Source: Oceanimonas sp052119705 (GTDB lineage Bacteria; Pseudomonadota; Gammaproteobacteria; Enterobacterales; Aeromonadaceae). From it: DNA of 64,000 bases. The stretch is from assembly GCF_052119705.1 (NCBI RefSeq), contig NZ_JBGQOP010000007.1, positions 62,001 to 126,000 on the forward strand, in the 5' to 3' direction. Shown in pieces: positions 58,576-64,000 of the stretch. Below the pieces are notes generated by a model. That model was given only the letters and a program-made list of their open reading frames with translations, was not told the DNA's origin and ran no database searches. The position numbers were made by a program, and so were the translations under genes. Each line of letters begins with the position of its first letter. Position 1 is the first letter of the stretch.

Positions 58576-59187
58576 ATGTTAGCAATAGAGTATCCCCAAG
58601 GCGTCTTGGTGGCTGGCGTCGATGAAGTGGGCCGAGGTCCTTTAGTGGGCGATGTGGTCACCGCCGCCGTTATCCTAGATCCTGCTCGTCCCATCCTAGG
58701 TCTTAATGACTCAAAAGCGCTCACCGATAAGAAGCGCCAATTATTGGCACCCTTAATACGTGAGCACGCACTTGCTTGGGCCATCGGTCGCTGCAGCCCT
58801 GCAGAGATTGATGAGCTGAATATCTTGCAGGCCACTATGCTCGCCATGAGCCGCGCCGTGGCGGCGCTGCATATTCAGCCAGGCTTTGTGTTTATCGATG
58901 GTAATCGTTGCCCCCAGTTGCCTATGCCATCTCAAGCCGTGGTAAAGGGCGACAGTTTAGTGGCCGAGATCAGTGCCGCCTCCATTTTAGCCAAGGTAGC
59001 CCGAGACCAAGAGATGATAGAACTCGATGCCCGCTATCCGGAATATGGCTTTGCCCAGCACAAGGGTTATCCGACCAAGGCGCACTTTGCCGCGCTGGCC
59101 GAGCATGGTGTACTACCCGAATATCGCCGTAGTTTTAAGCCGGTGGCTATCCAGTTAGCCTTGAGCGGCGGAGTGCTGCGTTCATGA
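58576..59187 (+). CDS. rnhB: Ribonuclease HII
   Basis: Cleaves RNA in RNA/DNA hybrids and at single ribonucleotides in DNA. 203 residues (E. coli 198). The acidic active site is visible: VAGVDEVGRGPLVGDVV (Asp-Glu), LNDSKALTDKKR, FIDGNRCP (Asp) and SAASILAKVARDQEM (Asp). The C-terminal YPEYGFAQHKGYPTKAHF is typical. Its stop overlaps the dnaE start (ATGA). Confidence 0.96.
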   Translation: MLAIEYPQGVLVAGVDEVGRGPLVGDVVTAAVILDPARPILGLNDSKALTDKKRQLLAPLIREHALAWAIGRCSPAEIDELNILQATMLAMSRAVAALHIQPGFVFIDGNRCPQLPMPSQAVVKGDSLVAEISAASILAKVARDQEMIELDARYPEYGFAQHKGYPTKAHFAALAEHGVLPEYRRSFKPVAIQLALSGGVLRS

Positions 59188-62100
59188 GCGATGCGCCAAC
59201 AGCCTTGAGCAACAAAGGAGCAGTCCTGAACCCGTCTTTCGTGCATCTGCGGGTGCATTCTGACTTTTCCATGGTCGATGGCGTGGCTAAAATTGGCGCC
59301 ATTAACCAGCGCGCCCAAGAGCTGGGCTATCCGGCTTTAGCCTTGACTGATCAAATGAATATGTGTGGTCTGGTGCGCTTTTATGGCGATAGCCATCGCA
59401 AAGGCTTAAAGCCCGTCATAGGTACCGATATTTGGCTGCAAAGCGATGAGCTGGGTGATGAGTTATTTCGCCTGACCTTGCTGGCCATGAATAACATCGG
59501 CTATCAAAATATCACCCGCATTATTTCTGCCGCCTATGAACGCGGCCACGTGCAACACAGACCCTTAGTCGATAAAGCCTGGCTGGTTGAGTTTAATGAA
59601 GGTGTTATCGTGTTGTCGGGTGGTCGTGAAGGTGACGTGGGCACTAGCTTACTGAAAGGCAACGAAGCGCTGGTAAATGAATGCTTAGCCTTTTACCAAA
59701 ACCACTTTGCCGATCGTTTTTATCTGGAATTACAGCGCACCGAGCGCATTGATGAAGAAACCTACCTGCATATGGCGGTGGACTTGGCCGCTCGCGCACA
59801 ATTGCCGGTGGTCGCCACCAATGAGGTGGTATTTCTTGATAAGAGCGATTTTGACGCCCATGAGATTCGCGTCGCTATTCATGACGGCTTTACGCTGGAC
59901 GATAAACGTCGACCACGCCTCTACAGCCCAGAGCAGTATTTAAAAAGCCCAGCCGAGATGGCAGAGCTGTTTAGTGATATTCCCGAGGCGCTGGAAAACA
60001 GCGTCGAGATTGCCAAGCGCTGTAACGTGACGGTGCGGCTAGATGAATATTTCTTGCCAGACTTTCCTACCGGCGACATGAGCATTGAAGACTTCTTGGT
60101 TAAATGCTCAGCTGAGGGCCTAGAAGACAGACTCAACTTCTTATTCCCCGACCCACAAGTGCGCGCGGAAAAGCGCCCCGAGTACGACGAGCGTTTGAAA
60201 ATTGAGCTCGACGTGATCAATAAGATGGGCTTTCCCGGTTATTTCTTGATCGTGATGGAGTTTATCCAGTGGTCAAAAGATAACGGCATTCCAGTGGGGC
60301 CAGGCCGTGGCTCGGGCGCCGGATCCTTGGTGGCCTATGCGCTGAAGATCACGGACTTGGATCCTCTGGAATTCGACTTGCTGTTTGAGCGCTTCTTGAA
60401 TCCAGAGCGGGTATCTATGCCCGACTTTGATATCGACTTTTGCATGGACCGCCGCGATGAGGTGATCGATCACGTGGCCGAGCTTTATGGTCGTGATGCG
60501 GTAAGCCAAATTATCACCTTCGGCACCATGGCGGCCAAGGCGGTGATCCGCGATGTAGGCCGGGTGCTGGGCCATCCTTATGGTTTCGTGGAGCGTATCT
60601 CTAAGCTTATTCCCCCTGAGCCGGGTATGACGCTGGCAAAAGCCTTCGAGATAGAGCCCAAGCTTCCGGAAATCTACGACCAAGACGAAGAAGTTAAGGC
60701 GCTCATAGACATGGCGCGTCAGCTTGAAGGCACCATACGTAATGCCGGTAAGCACGCCGGTGGTGTGGTAATCGCGCCCACGCGCATCACTGACTTTGCG
60801 CCTTTGTATTGCGATGAGCACGGTCAAAATCCGGTTACCCAGTTTGATAAAGATGATGTGGAAAAAGCGGGGCTGGTTAAGTTCGACTTCTTAGGTCTGC
60901 GCACTCTGACCATCATCGACTGGGCGCTGGCGATGATTAATCCCAAATTAGTCGCCCAAGGTAAACCCATTATCGATATCGCCGCCATCCCCATGGATGA
61001 TCCAGCGTCGTTTAAAGTATTAAAGCGTCATGAGACTACGGCGGTATTCCAGCTCGAATCTCGTGGTATGAAAGACTTGGTTAAGCGCCTGCAGCCAGAC
61101 TGTTTTGAAGACATGATAGCTTTAGTGGCGCTGTTTCGACCGGGACCTTTGCAGTCCGGCATGGTGGATAACTTTATCGACCGTAAGCACGGCCGTGAGG
61201 CGGTGTCTTATCCCGATGAAACCTGGCAGCACGAATCTCTAAAAGCCACGCTTGAGCCCACTTACGGCATCATTCTCTATCAAGAGCAGGTGATGCAAAT
61301 TGCTCAGGTGCTGGCAGGTTACTCGCTCGGTGGTGCCGACTTATTACGCCGCGCCATGGGTAAGAAAAAGCCTGAAGAAATGGCCAAGCAGCGCGAAGGC
61401 TTCGAAGCCGGTGCCGTGGCTAATGGCATAGACGGCGAGTTGGCGATGAAAATCTTCGACTTGGTGGAAAAATTTGCCGGTTATGGTTTTAACAAATCTC
61501 ACTCCGCCGCTTATGCCTTAGTTTCGTATCAAACCCTGTGGCTGAAAACCCATTATCCCGCGGAGTTTATGGCCGCGGTCATGACCGCCGATATGGACAA
61601 CACCGATAAGGTCGTTACCCAAGTCGACGAGTGTCAGCGCATGGGCTTAACCTTGCTGCCGCCTGATGTAAACTCCGGTCTGTATCGCTTTACTGTGAAC
61701 GAGCAGGGCGCCATCGTCTATGGCATAGGCGCGATTAAAGGCGTGGGCGAGGGGCCGATTGACTCGATTTTAGCGGCGCGAGTAGACGGGCCGTTTCGCG
61801 ATTTATTCGACTTTTGTAATCGCGTTGACCTAAAAAAACTCAATAAAAGAGTCATGGAAAAGCTGGTGTTAGCTGGTGCCATGGATAGCCTAGGGCCGCA
61901 CCGTGCCTCGCTTATGGCTACCTTGCCCGAAGCCATGAAGGCCGCCGAGCAACATGCGCGAGCCGAAGCGCTCGGCCAAAGCGATATGTTTGGGGTGTTA
62001 ATAGAAGATGAGCACACTCAGCACGCTTTTGTGGAGGTGCCGCATTGGCCGGATAAAATCTGGCTCGATGGGGAGCGCGACACCCTAGGTTTATATTTAA

Positions 62101-62696
62101 CCGGCCACCCGATTAATCAATACGCCAAAGAATTACGCCAATATACCAGCGGCCGATTGTGCGATTTACAGGCCACCAGCCGTGATAAAACCACGACCGC
62201 GGCGGGGTTGGTGATAGCGGCGCGGGTGATGACCACCAAGCGTGGCAACCGCATGGGCATCTTGACCATAGATGATAAATCCGCTCGACTGGACGTGACG
62301 CTGTTCTCCGATGCACTCGAACGCTATGAGTCTTTGCTAGAAAAGGATAAAATCCTCGTCATTAGTGGCCAAGTCAGTTTTGATGACTTTAATGGCGGCC
62401 TTAAGATGTCGGCACGGGAAGTGCTGGAAATGAGCGATGCCCGAGAGCGATTTGCTCGCGGTTTGGCGCTTAATATTAATCACAGCCAAATAGATACACA
62501 GTTTTTTAGCCAATTGTTGGAGATACTCAGCCCAGTGCGGGCGGGAGTGTGTCCGGTACGAGTCACTTATTATCGACCTGGAGCGCGGGCGCAGTTAATG
62601 CTTGGCACCGAGTGGCGGGTCACACCCACCGACGAGATGCTGGCATCACTTAAGCAACTGTTGGGTCCGGATAAAGTCGAACTACTTTTTGAATAA
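59184..62696 (+). CDS. dnaE: DNA polymerase III alpha subunit
   Basis: Catalytic subunit of the replicative polymerase. 1170 residues (E. coli 1160). N-terminal PHP domain from about 19 (FVHLRVHSDFSMVDGVAKI). The polymerase palm has GPGRGSGAGSLVAY and the catalytic PDFDIDFCMDRR near 411-420; a third Asp lies later in the palm. Then the FNKSHSAAYALVSYQTLWLKTHYP helix-hairpin region, beta-clamp binding motif QSDMFG (about 932), and a C-terminal OB fold. The ATG overlaps rnhB by 4 bases; the first 17 residues are a short extension relative to E. coli. Confidence 0.97.
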   Translation: MSDAPTALSNKGAVLNPSFVHLRVHSDFSMVDGVAKIGAINQRAQELGYPALALTDQMNMCGLVRFYGDSHRKGLKPVIGTDIWLQSDELGDELFRLTLLAMNNIGYQNITRIISAAYERGHVQHRPLVDKAWLVEFNEGVIVLSGGREGDVGTSLLKGNEALVNECLAFYQNHFADRFYLELQRTERIDEETYLHMAVDLAARAQLPVVATNEVVFLDKSDFDAHEIRVAIHDGFTLDDKRRPRLYSPEQYLKSPAEMAELFSDIPEALENSVEIAKRCNVTVRLDEYFLPDFPTGDMSIEDFLVKCSAEGLEDRLNFLFPDPQVRAEKRPEYDERLKIELDVINKMGFPGYFLIVMEFIQWSKDNGIPVGPGRGSGAGSLVAYALKITDLDPLEFDLLFERFLNPERVSMPDFDIDFCMDRRDEVIDHVAELYGRDAVSQIITFGTMAAKAVIRDVGRVLGHPYGFVERISKLIPPEPGMTLAKAFEIEPKLPEIYDQDEEVKALIDMARQLEGTIRNAGKHAGGVVIAPTRITDFAPLYCDEHGQNPVTQFDKDDVEKAGLVKFDFLGLRTLTIIDWALAMINPKLVAQGKPIIDIAAIPMDDPASFKVLKRHETTAVFQLESRGMKDLVKRLQPDCFEDMIALVALFRPGPLQSGMVDNFIDRKHGREAVSYPDETWQHESLKATLEPTYGIILYQEQVMQIAQVLAGYSLGGADLLRRAMGKKKPEEMAKQREGFEAGAVANGIDGELAMKIFDLVEKFAGYGFNKSHSAAYALVSYQTLWLKTHYPAEFMAAVMTADMDNTDKVVTQVDECQRMGLTLLPPDVNSGLYRFTVNEQGAIVYGIGAIKGVGEGPIDSILAARVDGPFRDLFDFCNRVDLKKLNKRVMEKLVLAGAMDSLGPHRASLMATLPEAMKAAEQHARAEALGQSDMFGVLIEDEHTQHAFVEVPHWPDKIWLDGERDTLGLYLTGHPINQYAKELRQYTSGRLCDLQATSRDKTTTAAGLVIAARVMTTKRGNRMGILTIDDKSARLDVTLFSDALERYESLLEKDKILVISGQVSFDDFNGGLKMSAREVLEMSDARERFARGLALNINHSQIDTQFFSQLLEILSPVRAGVCPVRVTYYRPGARAQLMLGTEWRVTPTDEMLASLKQLLGPDKVELLFE

Positions 62697-62705
62697 GAGG
62701 GGTCT

Positions 62706-63656
62706 ATGAATCAACACTTTTTGGATTTTGAACAACCAATAGCCGAGCTGCAAGCTCAGATCGAAGAGCTGCGCCATGTAAATGAAGGCGATGCGGTGGA
62801 TCTGGACGATGAAGTCAGCCGCTTAGAGGCTAAGCGCATAGAGCTGACCAAAAAAGTGTTCAGTAACTTAGGCTCATGGCAGATCTCGCAATTAGCGCGT
62901 CATCCGTCTCGCCCTCATACCTTGGATTACATAGAACACATTTTTGATGAGTTTGATGAATTAGCCGGTGATCGCGCCTATGCCGACGACAAAGCCATGG
63001 TGGGCGGTATTGCGCGTATCAATGGTCGCCCGGTCGTGGTGATTGGCCAGCAAAAAGGCCGTGAAACTAAAGAAAAAATTCGTCGTAACTTTGGTATGCC
63101 GCGCCCAGAAGGTTACCGTAAGGCCCTGCGCCTGATGGAAATGGCCGAGCGCTTCAATATGCCGATTTTAACCTTTATCGACACCCCAGGTGCCTACCCG
63201 GGTGTGGGTGCCGAAGAGCGCGGCCAGAGTGAAGCGATTGCGCGTAACTTAAAGGTGATGTCGGGTTTGAAAGTGCCAATCATCTGTACCGTAATTGGTG
63301 AAGGTGGCTCAGGTGGTGCCTTGGCCATTGGCGTGGGTGACCGTGTGAATATGATGCAATATTCAACCTATTCGGTTATCTCTCCTGAAGGCTGTGCGTC
63401 TATCTTATGGAAAAGCGCCGATAAAGCCTCGGTTGCTGCCGAAGCCATGGGCATTACCGCCAAACGTATACATGAGCTGAAATTAATCGATAGCATAGTG
63501 GAAGAGCCCATTGGTGGCGCCCACGGCAATCCGGTGTTAGCGGCTCAGTCTTTAAAAGCACGCTTACTGAGCGATTTGGCCGATTTGGATAAGCTAGATA
63601 AAGATAGCTTGTTAGAGCAGCGCTATCAGCGTTTGATGAGTTACGGTTATTGCTAA
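62706..63656 (+). CDS. accA: Acetyl-CoA carboxylase carboxyltransferase subunit alpha
   Basis: Alpha half of the carboxyltransferase that makes malonyl-CoA with AccD. 316 residues (E. coli 319). Coiled N-terminus, then PHTLDYIEHIFDEFDELAGDRAYADD, GQQKGRETKEK, FIDTPGAYPGVGAEERGQSEAIARNL and the oxyanion-hole GEGGSGGALAIGVGD. ATG 62706 has AGAGGGG about 5 bases upstream and lies 9 bases after dnaE. Followed by a strong terminator, closing the long rpsB-accA block. Confidence 0.97.
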   Translation: MNQHFLDFEQPIAELQAQIEELRHVNEGDAVDLDDEVSRLEAKRIELTKKVFSNLGSWQISQLARHPSRPHTLDYIEHIFDEFDELAGDRAYADDKAMVGGIARINGRPVVVIGQQKGRETKEKIRRNFGMPRPEGYRKALRLMEMAERFNMPILTFIDTPGAYPGVGAEERGQSEAIARNLKVMSGLKVPIICTVIGEGGSGGALAIGVGDRVNMMQYSTYSVISPEGCASILWKSADKASVAAEAMGITAKRIHELKLIDSIVEEPIGGAHGNPVLAAQSLKARLLSDLADLDKLDKDSLLEQRYQRLMSYGYC

Positions 63657-63710
63657 GCCGTCGCGCCCATCAATACTGAATCGTCATAAACTCGATTCGG
63701 TATATTAAAT

Positions 63711-63753
63711 AAAAAGGCCCTGTAAAAGTTATTTTACAGGGCCTTTTTATTAT
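63711..63753 (+). terminator. accA terminator (bidirectional)
   Basis: AAAAAGGCCCTGTAAAA (63711-63727) and TTTTACAGGGCCTTTTTAT (63732-63750) form a near-perfect 17-bp stem with a 4-base loop. A-rich on the left and T-rich on the right, it can end transcripts from either side. A weaker inverted repeat (about 63674-63704, ATACTGAATCG..CGATTCGGTAT) lies between it and accA. Confidence 0.93.
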
Positions 63754-64000
63754 ATGTAATAATAAATTAATATAAGTGCTGCAATATAAATGTGTGTTCA
63801 TTTTGCTAATAGAAATCTGGCAACTGCAATCCCCTATTAATAGTAGGTGTTTAATTCTTGTTTTGGGTTAGTTTAACGACGACACTTACTGTAAAACGTT
63901 GAGTTCTGAATTTATATATACCCAAAAGCTTGTTTATTAGCATAAAGTAGTTAATATTAGCGCTTTAAAATCCTCTTTCCTAAAATGCATATCTTTTTGA
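63754..64000. other. AT-rich end of window, no gene seen
   Basis: About 250 bases after the accA terminator without a supported reading frame, tRNA or member of the repeat families. It could be the upstream region of the next gene outside the window. Confidence 0.5.

Noticed and set aside
63754..64000. tRNA or small RNA at the right edge
   Set aside because: No cloverleaf, GTTCRA-type T-loop or terminator-delimited transcript could be recognised.

Overview
The window looks like a chromosomal segment of a gammaproteobacterium, probably of the Aeromonadales/Oceanospirillales type. The basis is protein similarity recalled from E. coli and conserved gene order: arcA ... yjtD-thrLABC, and rpsB-tsf-pyrH-frr-uppS-cdsA-dxr-rseP-bamA-skp-lpxD-fabZ-lpxA-lpxB-rnhB-dnaE-accA. 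The genus is not proven by anything visible here.

Layout. (1) 1-8.7 kb, minus strand: start of a probable slipin gene, nfeD, viaA-ravA, mgtE, nudJ and arcA. (2) 9.7-19.1 kb, plus strand: rraA, a SPOUT methyltransferase, the threonine operon with a readable leader peptide and attenuator, an orphan four-helix-bundle gene (minus), tesB and ung. (3) 20.3-41.9 kb: a Wzx/Wzy-type O-antigen locus behind a JUMPStart/ops element. It holds wzz, rmlBDAC, a dTDP-3-amino-3,6-dideoxyhexose branch (FdtA-like, acyltransferase, PhaJ/MaoC-like hydratase, FdtB-like), wzx, three glycosyltransferases, a wzy candidate, ugd, a WbpV-like reductase, a PglC-like initiating transferase, a frameshifted second four-helix-bundle gene and a WbpM/CapD-like dehydratase. 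pgi follows, and then, on the minus strand, an O-antigen ligase and a GT25 transferase. (4) 42-63.7 kb: map (minus), then the rpsB-to-accA block for translation, isoprenoid/phospholipid, outer-membrane assembly, lipid A, replication and fatty acid initiation.

How the genes work together: sugar nucleotides made by RmlABCD, FdtA/B plus acyltransferase, Ugd and WbpM/WbpV feed the three glycosyltransferases. The repeat is started by the PglC-like enzyme, flipped by Wzx, polymerised by Wzy/Wzz and ligated by WaaL to lipid A-core, whose early steps (LpxD, FabZ, LpxA, LpxB) are encoded downstream.

The unusual content is in the repeats. About thirty short tracts with a strict 7-bp period, in several different sequence 'dialects', lie between genes. 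Some also run into reading frames: two insertions in rmlB, one in fdtB, and the C-termini of WaaL and of a four-helix-bundle protein. Both four-helix-bundle genes are flanked on both sides by such tracts. Separately, nine imperfect palindromic elements of about 125-165 bp with GCAACGAAA-type ends sit in intergenic regions, and a 233-bp MITE-like element occurs twice, once inside the thr leader. No tRNA, rRNA, CRISPR array or transposase gene was seen.
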